This document shows, piece after piece, positions 10,864 through 23,389 of a stretch of DNA of 64,000 nucleotides (position 1 is its first letter; each line of letters begins with the position of its first letter). The position numbers and the translations under genes were made by a program. Origin of the DNA: Pleurotus djamor (taxonomy: Eukaryota > Basidiomycota > Agaricomycetes > Agaricales > Pleurotaceae). The notes beneath the pieces are model-generated. The model made no database searches and was not told where the DNA came from. It saw only the letters and a program-made list of their open reading frames with translations. The DNA is taken from NCBI GenBank assembly GCA_029747585.1, contig JAPEVF010000032.1, forward strand, positions 93,456 through 157,455. Direction: 5' to 3'.

Positions 10864-13067
10864 TTACCTTGTAGCAGTGCGAGCGTCTGACCCCAGTCCG
10901 GCGGCCATACCCAAAGCCATCGCACTGCCCATTTGGGANCCATGAGCGTCCGAGGGCACAAAGATCGTCTTTGACCCGAACGCTTTGACTCTNGCAACCT
11001 CCATACGACGCAACTCCATTTCCCTAGCGAACTGGTCTACGACCTCTGTGTCGGCTTTGGCTTTGATTCGGATCGCTTGAGCATCAGCTTCAGCAGCAAG
11101 ACGTGTAGCCTCTGCCTGAGCTTCAGCTTCGATCTTCAGCCTTTCGGCCTGTGCTTTGGCCGCGGTGACAACGCTGTACGCCTCAGCATCTGCGGCAGTA
11201 TTGCGGGATTTGGCTTTGATTTGGGCGACGCTTAGTGCACCTTCTTCTTGCTTGACCTTGTTGCTGTTCTCTCGGTCCACATTCTGGAGGCAATGATGTC
11301 AGAGATGCGGTAGAATTGCAGTTGAAACAGATGACGCACAGCAGCTTCGACCTGAGCTTGGAGAGCCCGCGTCGTCAATTTATCCATGGTTGATGCGATC
11401 TCTCCCTTGAATTGACGATCGATGACGGCTAACAAGATCGATATTACTGACAGGAAAGATAACGCGTGAGCGAATGAGGGACTCACCCAAATCTTTGAGA
11501 ACAATTCCGTATTCCAATGCAGCCTCGTGCATTTCATCCATCGCACGCGTCCTTAGGGCATCAAGGAAGGCCGACGACGCGTCTTCTTGCATATCCGGGC
11601 CCAACGACCGTTGTTTTACCTTCAACAGGTATGAAAGGGGGTTCAGGGAAACAACACAAATAATTCTTACCATGGCAGAGTAGTCCAAATGCGCAACAAT
11701 TTGGGTGAGAATAGACTGAGTCTTATCTCTCAAAGCATCGTAAGGAGTGTTGTAACCATGGGTGGTAAGCTTGAGGGGTTCGGTTAATTGCCTGATGTAG
11801 ACGGTGGACGGTGAGTAGATACCTATCAACACCAACAACAAGCTCACCATTTGAGATAAATTGTCAAGCTAACGGGAACTTGATCCCGAGTGAAGATATC
11901 CTTGGTTGGCATTTCCAACTGGTTCTCTCCGAGTGTGTACAATCCACGAAGCGTCACGCTGGGGTTAGTGATGACCGATTGGCCGGCGGGAAGTAATGCC
12001 AAATCGTCGCCACGCTGCAAAATGGCGCAATTACTGGCAGGGATGTTCAAGCTATAGTAATTGTGTAAGTTACGAACGGTAGAAATTAATGGGGTTGTCG
12101 TCTCACAAGGTAGCAACGACGTATTCGCGTTCCTCAGAACGACCAACGCGACTTTTCATCTTGACTTCGTGAGTCCATCCGAGGATGACACCAGTGAGGC
12201 GGTCTTTCACAACACCCGGCAAATGTGTTTGATCGACGATGGAGAGAACATCGTAAGTACCTTCAATAGCGAAGGCAACGAATCTACGCGAATAAACCGT
12301 TAAGCTCATCAGAAATTGATAGGACAACCGAATATACTTACCCAGTGTTTCGAATGACAAAGATGCGGTTCTGGGGATCTGATATAACGGCTACCTGGTT
12401 CTGGGATACTTGGACAACCGTAAGACCTTGGAATTCGATGACGGTGTCGGAAACTGCGCGGAAATTGGTATAATTAGGGTGAGGTCATAGAGTGGCCAAG
12501 CAGGGAACGTGACTGACGGCCTTTCACACCACACCACGACCTAGCCCACCAGTTCCGTATAGGGAATCCGGGGTAACGACCAGGTTTGGTGAGGATCTTG
12601 GGCGAACCACCATGGTTGATCAGGCCGACTTGACCTGGTGCGATTTCCTTGCCAGTCCAGTCAACTGGAACCTATTACGCAGGTCATCAGGATGGTAGAG
12701 TTGCAAGTTTCACACCGCAGCGTACCTTACTGGAGAGGAGTTTATTTCTTCCGGACTACACAGAGTCCATGCATTAGTGCACAGCGACATACTAGTAATA
12801 CTAGGAAGACGGTACCTTAACCAGTTGTGCATCAAGTTCTTGGAGAGCGGCTATCAAGCCAGCCTTTCCAATACGCACGAAGAACGGTCGTTCTTCGACG
12901 GTGTAGTCGTCAGCAGTGATAAAATCTTCGAGTTTGACTTTGCCCTTGTGACTGGTACTGAAGGTCGTGTTCTCAGGCTCGTAGTCCTTGTCCTTGGTGG
13001 TTTGCAAAAGAGGGGGAGAGTTGTCGCCGACGACAGTGCTATTATCGCCAAAGTGGGTTGCAGGCAT
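10864..13067 (-). CDS. SPFH/Band-7 domain protein
   Basis: A prohibitin/stomatin/flotillin-like (SPFH) protein. The spliced product runs from MPATHFGDNS at 13067 to a stop at 10864 in about nine exons. The N-terminal third precedes the SPFH core, where VIEFQGLTVVQVSQNQVAV, FVIRNTGF and an AFAIEGTYDVLSIVDQ segment are seen. The core continues with VTLRGLYTLGENQLEMPT, DQVPVSLTIYLKW and ALRDKTQSILTQIVAHLD. The C-terminal part is a long Ala/Glu/Lys-rich coiled coil (QAERLKIEAEAQAEATRLAA), as in flotillins, and it ends in a Gly/Ala-rich tail. Such proteins scaffold membrane microdomains; the exact role here is unknown. No clear transmembrane helix is seen, so membrane binding is probably peripheral. 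It is divergent from the GH63 gene at 13546. Confidence 0.85.
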
Positions 13068-13545
13068 GGCCGTTACTAGTGTATCTGGGAATATGGGGGG
13101 TTGTGTTTCTTGTAGACAGCCTAGAGACCGCTAAGTCGTGTGTTTTAAGAGCATTCTAAATATAAAGCACGTTCGTCAGAGCGGGTCTGTCACAGCCTTG
13201 ATACCAGAGGAGCGTCCAATGTGACCTCGGATCCAGGGAAAGATATGGGTGAGGAGGCCGAGGTATCACAGCAATCGTGTTGAATAATGTGTCAAAGTTT
13301 CAGCGATCATCATGCATCATGAACCATGGTGAGACCTGCTGATAGCCGTATCATACTGCGCAGGGGAGAGCGATCGGAAGTTGCGCGGAACAGGGTCCCT
13401 CGATCGGAACTTGGTCTTCCGGCCGGTGGCGATGCCTCAGCGCGCTTCAGCTCCTGACTCTCAGGGGTCATATACACACGTGATGACGTGGAATGCCTGC
13501 CACGGCATTCGATCGTTTGTAGCTTCAAGACCGACAACGACAACA
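13068..13545. other. divergent intergenic region
   Basis: About 480 bases between two divergent genes, so it should contain both promoters. I see no coding sequence that splices into either neighbour. A CACGTG hexamer lies near 13480. Confidence 0.4.
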
Positions 13546-16500
13546 ATGCTGGGCTTGCTCAGTGTCCTGCTGGTCGCGCCAGCGACTCTGGCGACCAACG
13601 TTAACGACACACTTCTATGGGGTGCTTATAGGCCCAACCTCTACTTCGGGCTGCGCCCACGTCTCCCCCAATCCCTCATGACTGGTCTCATGTGGTTCGG
13701 GACGCAAGATTACCAGTCATTAAGTCGTGCGTATCAAATCATCCAGTATTGTGTCCGGTTCATTCAAGTAATGGCGTAGAAACGAGACATGCTTGTGACC
13801 AAGGTGACAAGTTGGCCAGCTATACGTGGACGGAATACGATCCTCGCGAGGGTGGTGTTCAGGTTATCAAGGATTCGTTGAACAATGTGGAAATTAGGAC
13901 CGAATTTCTCAAGGTTGCTGGTGGTGACCATGGAGGAAGCTGGGCGGCGCGAGTCAAGGGCAAACCACTTGATCCCTGTGCGTCATACAGACATCCAATC
14001 TCTCTGACGTACTTGACGGCATTACAGCTATACCCTCAAGAATCTCTACTATCTTCTATTTCGGTCTCGATGGAATTGGCGGTCTTGACATGGAAACAGA
14101 CGAAAACGAAGATGTTGGTGACCTTCCAATCCGTCTGACACGCGCTCATCCTGTCCAATTCAGGGCATTAAAGGTGAAATCCAACTCACTGGCTCAACAC
14201 CGGACTTGGACGAATTCACCCTTAGAATTGTCGACGGTATGGGCATTGCATATTACTGGTATAGCCCACTGATGTGTCTCAGGTCCCTCGAATGCCGCTC
14301 CCTCGGAGGGACCGCATTACGATGACTTCCACCACCGCATTGGCAAGACACATTTCCTGGGCGTTCCTACTGCTCCAGGGAGTGTATGGAAAGCCAAAGG
14401 TAAGAGCTTGTCTAGTTTGACGCGTCCCTGCTCACGTCGCGTTAGAATTGATTATGAACAACCTTGTAAAACGCGCACAGGAAGTCCTACAGCCGTATAG
14501 AGATCCTACTGTCGGACCGCCCGATCCATCATTTACCCTGCAGCTATCAGACGAAGTTTACACCAACAGCAATTTGTATGCTTACCAGAAACTATTCGAA
14601 GGACCATTCCAGTTCGACGTATTCTACGAAAGCGGAAGTGTGAAACAGAAGCTCACCTGTTCGTTTTGCTGTTGTACTCCGGTGATACGATGCTCACGGC
14701 AACCATACAGCTTCTATCCTCGATCAGGGAATACCTGCCTTGGTCCAGTCGTATCGACAGCGCTTCCAGACGACATTCCCCATCCCCAATGACTACCCGA
14801 TGGCTGACCGCAGTGGATTGGAATCTTTCTCCAAGGATATAACAGCCAACCTCATCGGGGGTGTTGGTTACTTTTACGGGACTTCGATAGTCAATCGAGG
14901 GTTTGCATATGAGTGGGATGAAGAAGATGAGGTTTCTAGCCACAACTTTGATGATGGGCCCGTGATCACTGAGCCAAAGGCCTTGCTTTCTGCGACCCCG
15001 AGCCGCAGTTTCTTCCCTCGAGGCTTCTATTGGTATGTCACCTGTCTGGTCTTGACGCGTTTCTGATGAAACACTCAAGGGATGAAGGCTTCCATCTCCT
15101 CCATATCGGCGAGTGGGATAACGATTACAGGTAGCCTTGGACGTTCGTATCCCCTTCGACAGATCTTGATGAACCACCTTTAGCTTGGATATCTTGAAGC
15201 ACTGGATCGACCTCATCGACGAAGACGGCTGGGTTGCTCGAGAGCAAATTCTCGGAGAAGAAGCTCGAAGCAAGGTCCCAGCAGAATTCCAGACACAAGT
15301 TCCCAACTACGCCAACCCTCCGACGCTTACGGTGGCCGTAACAGCTTTCATCGAACGCCTAAAAAGTCAGTCAACAGGTCCTTCAACTCAAGATCTCGGC
15401 ATGGATTATGGCGTGCCTGGGTCTCAAATGCCGCTTACCACCCCGGGTAAATCTGGAAGTAAATATCTAGAGTCACCGGACCAGGCCATGGCGTTCCTCA
15501 AGTCTATTTATAATCCTTTGAAGAGGCATTATGATTGGTTCCGTCGGACGCAGAGGGGGCAGATCAAGCAGTATGGAAGGAAAGCGCGGTCGAGGACTGA
15601 GGCGTATAGGTGGCGAGGACGGTCGGCTACGCATGTCCTTACCAGTGGTATGGATGATTACCCGCGAGGCCCGCCACATTCTGGAGAGCTGCATGTTGAT
15701 TTGATTTCATGGATGGCGTTCTTCACGAGGACTATGAAACAGATTTCAGGCTTTATTGGGGAGACGGATGATGAGCTCACGTTCATTGAGATTGAGAAAG
15801 CCATCATTGGGAATCTTGACGGTTAGTCCAGCCTGACATTTGCGCAAGGCTTCACTGACTGGTTCGCAGATTTACACTGGAGTGATGAAGAAAAAATGTA
15901 CTGCGATGTCGGCGTCAACGACGAAGGTGAGAATGATCACATCTTGTGCCGCAGTACTCTAATTGTTCGTGTTAGACGAGTCGTACCATGTCTGCCACAA
16001 GGGATACCTCTCCTTGTTCCCCTTCTTGCTCCAGCTTCTCCCCGCTGACTCACCGCGTCTCGAGCATATCCTCTCCATGATGCGGGATCCCGCACATCTG
16101 TGGACACCTTATGGCCTTCGCAGTCTGTCGCGCTCGCATCCAGAATTCGGACAGGGCGAGAACTACTGGAAAGGTCCTATATGGATCCAGATGAACTATC
16201 TTGCATTGAGTGCACTCCATAAAGTACGTGTCATTCCATCTTTGGAGATCAAGCGGCTTACGAGTTTTCTTCGATAGACCTACGCCCGACATGAAGGACC
16301 GTATAAGGCTCATGCTCAGGAAATCTACACAAAATTGAGACAGAATGTGATTAACAATGTCTTTAAAGTACGTGTCCCTGTAAACCTCTCATTTNCCCCC
16401 CTGCTCATTTTTGTCCACTAGGAATATGAACGGACTGGGTACGTCTGGGAGCAATACGACGCGACCACTGGGGAAGGACAACGAAGTCACCCCTTCACTG

Positions 16501-16596
16501 GATGGACATCGTTGGTGACACTGAGTAAGTTTCTCTGTGAGACAACCCATCGCATACTGAATTCTTCTCCCTTTAGTACTGTCTGAAAAGTATTAG
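13546..16596 (+). CDS. mannosyl-oligosaccharide glucosidase (GH63, glucosidase I)
   Basis: This ER enzyme removes the outermost glucose from the Glc3Man9GlcNAc2 N-glycan and starts glycoprotein quality control. The product begins [18 protein letters not shown], a signal peptide or anchor, then [20 protein letters not shown], the family N-terminal motif. The catalytic barrel shows [38 protein letters not shown], and near the end [15 protein letters not shown] and a [12 protein letters not shown] segment. It is split into about a dozen exons; the last joins TL to ILSEKY-stop across a short intron. The start at 13546 was chosen because it gives the hydrophobic leader. All hallmark GH63 blocks are present, so it appears intact. 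Confidence 0.93.
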
Positions 16597-16808
16597 TCCT
16601 ACGTCGCCTCACTGTAATCTATCTTACATAGATAATATTTTTTGTTGGAATTTCATGTTTTCGCTGAGAAAGGGGCTGCGTAGGCGCCCACATCGTGAAA
16701 CACGGCGTTGCCGCAGAGGACATCTTGCTCCTTGCTCTTCCATCGTTTTTCTTACCGTCACCGTAACTGCCTTCAAAGCCTCGCCACTCTTTTGCAACCA
16801 CGACAAAA

Positions 16809-18000
16809 ATGTTCAAGCTCACTCTCCTCCCCGTTACCCTCGCCTCTGTCGCCGTCGCCCTCTCCGGCACCAACAACAACAATCCCCCGACTTTGGGTAA
16901 CGCTGCCATCGACACCAACGCGGTCGAAATCCAGTCCATCCAAGCTCACTTCCAGAATGCTGGAATCGTCCCCGCCGGTCTCCCCGCCTTTGACCCTTCT
17001 GCCATCATGGTCGCTGACTACACTGGTAAGCACTTGCGTGTTTTGTGACTGATTTGTTTTGCTCATTTGTTGACGAAACAGGTGTCGGGAACATCAGCCC
17101 AGGACAGTCTTTGACCAGAGCCCGTATGTATTCGAACATTTAATAGTCAATTTGACGAAGAGCTGACTGTTCGTGTTGCAGAGGTCGGCCCTGCCCCAAC
17201 CTTCACCATCACCCCCGCCAACTCTTCTGTCTCACTCACTGGAAGCTACACCTTGGCTATGGTTGATTTCGACCATGTTGGTGCAGACCAGTCTGGCGGT
17301 GTGACCCGCCACTGGTTGGTCAACGGTGTCACCATTGATGGTTAGTTGTTCTTTTCGATTTGACTTTTTGGAACAGGTTCTCAGCAAATGTGCATGCACT
17401 TAGGTTCTTCCATTTCTAACGCTTCGGCTACCGCCATCACTGCTTATGCTGGACCCGCCCCTCCTGAGGGCACCGGTCCCCATCGGTAGGTGACTTTTGC
17501 TCTGTAGTTTACTACTGAATTCTGAATGTTCACATAAGTTATGCCTTCCTTCTGTGGGCTCAACCCGAGTCTTTCACTGCCCCCGAAGGTCTCAACGCAC
17601 CCATTGGCGTTACCAAATTTGATGTCAATGCCTATGCCAGGGTATGTCCCCCACGATTTCTTGTCCATATTCTTTTATTGATAATTAATGCAGGATAGCG
17701 GATTGGGTCCTCTCGTGGCTGTATGTTCATTTGCTGCTTTCCTTGAATATTTCTCGCTAAACCGCTGACGTATAGGGCACCTACATTACCGTTGAAGAGG
17801 GAACTGCCACGGTGTCACTCTCTGCCACCAGCGCCGTCGTCTCATCCACTCTGCCAGCTGCCACCCATTCCGTCACGACCCCAGGCCCCGTCCGTGGCAC
17901 CCCCACTCCCCTCACCCCACCTGGTAACGGTGCCGCATCCACCAAGGCATCGTATGCTTTGATGGGATTGGCTGCTGCTGCTTTCGCTTTCTTCGCCTAG
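16809..18000 (+). CDS. secreted PEBP-like protein, probably GPI-anchored
   Basis: A phosphatidylethanolamine-binding-protein-like domain on a secreted, surface-anchored protein. A signal peptide (MFKLTLLPVTLASVAVALS) is followed by the PEBP domain. Family signatures seen are LAMVDFDHVG, VTRHWLVNGV and AGPAPPEGTGPHRYAFLLW. After a Ser/Thr/Pro-rich stalk the chain ends in a hydrophobic segment, ALMGLAAAAFAFFA, the usual GPI-attachment signal. Six or seven short exons are needed, including a tiny one near 17700. Many basidiomycetes encode such cell-surface PEBP proteins; ligand and role are not established. It converges with the RBM5-like gene, 157 bp apart. Confidence 0.88.
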
Positions 18001-18157
18001 GATGTACATGTGCATGAATAATACCATATTTTACGCTGTGACGTTGATGTCGTATTTATTGATGTCAATGACGAGTCAGTGATTTATTATAATATGTCAA
18101 GATAACAAGAAAGCCAAGTTCAGCAAAGCAAGTCCATCAAATAAAACCGTGAAAAAA

Positions 18158-21028
18158 TCAACTGTTGTATCGTTCACGAGCCTGACGGAGACATCAGATC
18201 CTTCATATACGATGGATGGTCAGGTGAACCGAAAACATACCGCATCCTGCGCCATGTTGACATAGCCAGCATACCCTTCGGTGAGCTTGGTTATATCCTT
18301 GGGCTTGCTAGCCCCGAGACCAGCACCCGCTGCATACAGCGCGGTTTGACTAGTGAGCAGTGTGGTTAGCGGGGGGCGAGGGGGAAAGACAATTCGACCT
18401 TACATCGGGTCAACCATCCCATCAGATTGCGTTCCCAGACCCGTGCCCTCTGTCCAGCCCATCATTTTGAGAAGTCTGTTACCAACGTTATTGTTGTCTT
18501 TGCCTGGGTGAACGGGAGGCGGGGGCGGCGAGGGGTTCGGTGGTGGTCCTTCAAAGCGTTTCTTTAGTGCTTTTGAAGAACTCGATGAGTCTTTCTCTGG
18601 CACTGGTGCGTCAGGTTGATTGAAGAGTGTTCGTCGTTCCATCGCGCGGTCACGATACTGAGGTTGATCAGCTTGCTTAGCCTGTTCTTTGGCTTCTTCA
18701 GCTTGCTTCTTGGCCAGGACCTTCTGTCGGGCCTCTTCGCAAAGCTTGTCGTTCTCAAGGTTGCCCTAGTCGGTCCAAAACATGTAAGACAGAGGGACGA
18801 TGAACGAAAGATAACTAGGACTAGCCTTGTGAAGTTTCGAGTCTTTGTTGTGCAGTTTAAGTTGATCCAGGGATTTGAATCGACGAGCACAGAGCAGACA
18901 CGCTAAACTGGCCTTGTCGGCGTATTCAAATTCGTCACTGGGCGTTGGAGTGTTACTCGAGGCCAATGCAGCTTTGGTGGTTGCGGATAATGGCATCGAC
19001 ACGACGGGAATCTGTGCAGCCGTAAACGATTGGAACCTACACTCACATCAACGCAGTCGGGACTCACTGGAGCAGGTGACGGTGCGACAGAAGTGTGACC
19101 AACGTCTTGCGAAAGCTCTTCTTGAACTTGATTCCATTTGTTGATATTGTTCACAGTCTAGAAGCGAGAGCGCGATGAGTGTTTCTGCATCTGGATATTG
19201 CCCATGCCAAGTGCTGCGCTAGGTCCCAGCACTGTACCTTCTTACTGGCGATTAAGGGAGCAACCCTTTTCGCAGCTTCAGCTACATCGACAAAGTAAAA
19301 TTAATTGGCTGAGTACTTGGATGNGACGTGGATACATACCAACAGTCGATTCAGAAGCCTTTGCTTCGTCATCATCATCCTCTCCTTCACCATCGCCAAG
19401 AGAGACTCCCAGGGTGAGAGGCTTTGCTGAAGGGACGGTAAGATCACCGTCACAATTATCAGCGGTAAGCACTGACCTCCTTTTATCTTGGCACCCTTGT
19501 TGAAGCTGAGTGTTACTGGCTTGTCAGAGATGGGCAGAGCAGACGGTGCTACAACCACATCCCTCAGTTCGTCGTTCGCTATTGGGAAGTCAATATCACA
19601 TAAACTGTGTAGGTCGATAGAACAAAACCTTTTGCTTTCTTCTTCTTTTCCTTTTCCTTCGTTGTGCTTGCCGCTGGCTTGGCGGGAGCCTCAACCTTAA
19701 ATTCCAAGACAGCGATAGTTGAGGTCTCATCCCAATATCTGACCCAGCCACCCTCTNCCCCTCCNAAACTCTCCGANGAGGTTATNGCAGCCTCGTCTCT
19801 CATCATAGGATCGACAGGCTGGAATGACTGAGGATGAGCAAATGANGTAGCAACGGGTCTATCTGAAATTCGAAAACCGTTNGGNTGTATTTGCGAGGAC
19901 ATGGTCGCCGCGAGTACATTTGAAGCAGACTANAAGNAGTGNNATGTGTCAAGATGGTGGGTNAGNNGANANGGAAAGNATANTATACCTGGACGTCGAT
20001 GAANTCGACAAAACCAAAGCCAAAGCTAGCCATCGTGACCCTATCCTTGATGAGAANAATCCGCTTCATCCCTTTCGCACCTTCCTTNCCAGGACCTGAT
20101 GAATACCGCATCGCCTGGTGNATGGCNTGAGGACCAGAAAGAGGGTCNAGGCCTCTGAAAAGAAGCACAGAGCTCTGNGAATTCCCAATGTCGCGAGTCC
20201 CATCGTTCATGTTNTGCCGAGGTTGTCGGCCCTTGTCATGNTGAGCACTTTGTGAATAATCAATCTTNACCCTTCGNCCGGTGTGAGGTAGCCCCGTTTC
20301 CAATGCTTTGTAGAAGGCGGCNGTAGCAGACGCTCCATGTGATGCTGGTGGAGGGACTTGGACGTAAGGNAAAGATGGATCAACAAAAGCTTGAGCGTCT
20401 TCCGTGGCTGGGAACTGNGCGAAGCCAAAGCCTTTCGAGACACCTTTGAAATCCAATGGCAGATCACGTCAATGAAAGGGAAGCAGCAAATGTGAACGGG
20501 ATAGTGCCTGTTGTTTTGTCCCGGATAATCGTCACGGTTTCAACGCTAAAACCATTNGATGAGAGGTATGCTTGAAGCTGTATTGAGGAACGGCTTCAGT
20601 TGTGGATGCATGCGAGNAAAAGGAGGTACAAGTCAACAGACATCGGCCTCTGTGAATGTGGGGTCAAGCCCGAGGAATATAACNTGGGGGCTTGGTTCGC
20701 TGGGCAGCAATCGTTTCTTGCCGCCAAAGTGGCCAGCTGCGCCGCCACGCTGCGAGCGCTCGCCTTGGNANTNGTCCTGGAAGTGCCCTTGACCGTAGCC
20801 CGAATCGTCGTATGCGTATGCGTTATCNTANCCCTAATATNATGACCGTTANAAGAGATTATGAGGGCAATATGNGGACCATACACCGTTGTTAAACTTG
20901 CGACGTTTGCCTTCGCCGTAAGAGTCGTCTTCCCTTCCACGGACGTTGCCTCTCGCATCGTTCCAAGCAGCTCCGCCGTCCCAGGCCTCCTTGCCTCTAT
21001 CCCATTCCCGATGTTGGTTGTAGGCCAT
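18158..21028 (-). CDS. RBM5/RBM10-like splicing factor
   Basis: A nuclear RNA-binding protein of the RBM5/RBM10 kind, expected to act in early spliceosome assembly. The spliced product starts MAYNQHREWDRGKEAWD at 21028. In order it has an Arg/Gly/Asp-rich N-terminus, a first RRM (VIFLGLDPTFTEAD, then VSKGFGFAQF after an intron), a second RRM (SSVLLFRGLDPLSGP, ASFGFGFV.FID), a WVRYWDETSTIAVLEF segment in the place of an OCRE-like region, a C2H2 zinc finger (LACLLCARRF..H..H) and a G-patch (NRLLKMMGWTEGTGLG..GAGLG). It ends AARERYNS at 18158, a C-terminus typical of the family. Ns leave a number of residues open. It starts about 100 bp from the divergent complex I gene. Confidence 0.88.
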
Positions 21029-21127
21029 GACGANGCGATGGTNGTGGTGGTGGTATGAAGTCAAGTACGGAATTGAGGAGTAAACAATGGNACAAACAAA
21101 AGATAAACTCCACTCCTTACTACCACA
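21029..21127. promoter_or_regulatory. short bidirectional promoter
   Basis: Only 99 bases separate the start codons of the RBM5-like gene (minus) and the NDUFB4-like gene (plus). Both 5' leaders and both core promoters must fit here or overlap the genes. No clear TATA box is visible; two Ns are present. Confidence 0.5.
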
Positions 21128-21623
21128 ATGGGTCACGGTCAGTAGCCANATTCCACAGTTNTCTTTGCCATGGCCAAAGCTGATTACATTCCTTGGAAAT
21201 GGNCTTAGGTGCTGTCAGAGTACGTCTNNATCCTCTGCGGAACGTCACGGACGACGTCCAACACTCATNCCTNGTTTCTGTAGGAAGATCCCGCAATTGA
21301 GCGCTTCAACCGGATGGTGCTGCCCTTTTCAACGTCTGNCGCTGGAACTCCCTATTGACTTGCTTTGGATAGCGCGAGGAAGCTTACTTGGGCTTCCGTT
21401 GGACTCGTCGCACCGTCCGAAGCACTTTACTNGGAGTGTTCATCATCCCNGGTGTTCTGNTGTGGGCATCTGCGAAGACAGACGTATGTGNCAACCACAG
21501 GCTTGCTTATTACTCCGAGACTNAACTTCTATGNGATAGCAACGTTGGATTTGGAATGCGAGACTCAAGAATGAAACGCTGGAAAGGCACCCTTCTCCNC
21601 AGGCAGCGGAAGACTCTGAATAG
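21128..21623 (+). CDS. complex I accessory subunit, NDUFB4/B15-like
   Basis: A small inner-membrane accessory subunit of respiratory NADH:ubiquinone oxidoreductase. Five exons (21128-21137, 21209-21219, 21284-21316, 21373-21483, 21540-21623) sum to 249 nt, 82 residues. The product starts MGHGGAVR, continues DPAIERFNRM, then GFRWTRRTVRST and one membrane helix LLGVFIIPGVLLWAS, followed by KTDQRWIWNARLKNETLE. Three of the exons are under 35 nt, so automatic gene finders would probably miss or truncate it. The assignment rests on the DPAIE..N, RWTRRT and single-helix layout of the family. The stop lies 44 bp from the COQ7 stop, convergent. Confidence 0.75.
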
Positions 21624-21667
21624 ACAAGTTCACGCTCAACTCAAGGGCTACCTACCCNCTGTCGTAA

Positions 21668-22466
21668 TTAGATTCGTTTGCAAACTTCTATCGCTACCTT
21701 ACAACCCTCGCCCACTATCGTGCTCAACAAAGCATGGGCTGGCGCNCGTTGTGAATGATGTTCGACTGCAATATCCAAATGCTCCAATTCATCNTCTCTA
21801 AACTCCTTCACCACTTCCCTGAGCAACGGAATACTGGGATGAGACGACGGNAGTGACTCCATCTCCTTGAGTTGACTGGTAGAGTTCNATGNACATGAAT
21901 NAAANNANGGAACCATAAGAACAGGACGNACTCGTCATAATGTTCCCCAATGACGGTTTCGACTGCCTCGGTGCATGCCATTGCAGCCTCCTTACCCATG
22001 AGTGCGGTNGCAGCCCCCAGTGCGAAGCCCGCTACTTTCGCCACCTCTGACATAACCGTCGGCCGGATGCGGTGTTGCAGTTGNAGTTTGTCCATGACNA
22101 GTANATGTTTCTTCTCCTGCTCCCACATGTCCTACACCATCGAACGGTCAGTCTAAATACTTCCGGAGAAGCTGGTATGCTGACTTGGATGAGTGGTCCC
22201 ATTGTAGGGTCGCGCCCCAAGACGAACATTTGGCCGTTGTATATCCAGTTTGCAGCGACTTCTCCTGCTTGGTCAACGCGAAGTGCACTGTCTAGGATAC
22301 CATGTTGCTCGGGTGAAAGTTCGGGAGAAGNAATGACGGCAGCATCGGAGGCATGGGCTGCATTGGTGTACGCATCCGAGGCGCGTTGAAGCTGGGTGGT
22401 GTANAGCCTCCGANAAGCCCNTACNACATNGAAAACTTTGGGTGNGNCTGTCCTCGTCGCGAGCAT
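21668..22466 (-). CDS. COQ7: COQ7, 5-demethoxyubiquinone hydroxylase
   Basis: A mitochondrial di-iron enzyme that carries out the penultimate hydroxylation in ubiquinone synthesis. The product begins MLATRT (an in-frame Met at 22511 is possible) with a basic, Ser/Thr-rich targeting leader. The core follows: ALRVDQAGEVAANWIYNGQM, MWEQEKKH, then GKEAAMACTEAVETVIGEHY and DELEHLDIAVEH. The iron ligands are the Glu of GEVAAN, the Glu and His of EQEKKH, the Glu of AVETVIGEHY and the Glu and His of DELEH; all are present. The last exon ends CKVAIEVCKRI-stop, the usual C-terminus. About four exons. Its 5' end reaches to within 100 bp of the assembly gap. A complex I subunit lies next to it, but the two are separate transcripts. 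Confidence 0.93.
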
Positions 22467-22560
22467 NTNAGACAACGACGGAGGAAGAGTNGGTGGATGA
22501 GTACAGAGCAAGGGTCGAACTTAGGGGTATGNATGATCTCGCACTCACGCGCGGCTCAGC

Positions 22561-23365
22561 NNNNNNNNNNNNNNNNNNNNNNNNNNNNNNNNNNNNNNNN
22601 NNNNNNNNNNNNNNNNNNNNNNNNNNNNNNNNNNNNNNNNNNNNNNNNNNNNNNNNNNNNNNNNNNNNNNNNNNNNNNNNNNNNNNNNNNNNNNNNNNNN
22701 NNNNNNNNNNNNNNNNNNNNNNNNNNNNNNNNNNNNNNNNNNNNNNNNNNNNNNNNNNNNNNNNNNNNNNNNNNNNNNNNNNNNNNNNNNNNNNNNNNNN
22801 NNNNNNNNNNNNNNNNNNNNNNNNNNNNNNNNNNNNNNNNNNNNNNNNNNNNNNNNNNNNNNNNNNNNNNNNNNNNNNNNNNNNNNNNNNNNNNNNNNNN
22901 NNNNNNNNNNNNNNNNNNNNNNNNNNNNNNNNNNNNNNNNNNNNNNNNNNNNNNNNNNNNNNNNNNNNNNNNNNNNNNNNNNNNNNNNNNNNNNNNNNNN
23001 NNNNNNNNNNNNNNNNNNNNNNNNNNNNNNNNNNNNNNNNNNNNNNNNNNNNNNNNNNNNNNNNNNNNNNNNNNNNNNNNNNNNNNNNNNNNNNNNNNNN
23101 NNNNNNNNNNNNNNNNNNNNNNNNNNNNNNNNNNNNNNNNNNNNNNNNNNNNNNNNNNNNNNNNNNNNNNNNNNNNNNNNNNNNNNNNNNNNNNNNNNNN
23201 NNNNNNNNNNNNNNNNNNNNNNNNNNNNNNNNNNNNNNNNNNNNNNNNNNNNNNNNNNNNNNNNNNNNNNNNNNNNNNNNNNNNNNNNNNNNNNNNNNNN
23301 NNNNNNNNNNNNNNNNNNNNNNNNNNNNNNNNNNNNNNNNNNNNNNNNNNNNNNNNNNNNNNNNN
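22561..23365. other. assembly gap
   Basis: A run of 805 Ns. Any gene here, including the 5' part of the plus-strand gene at about 23390, is unseen. The bases on the right edge (23366-23480) are also full of Ns and should not be trusted. Confidence 0.99.
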
Positions 23366-23389
23366 ANNGCCNNCNGCNCNACCTCAGCG

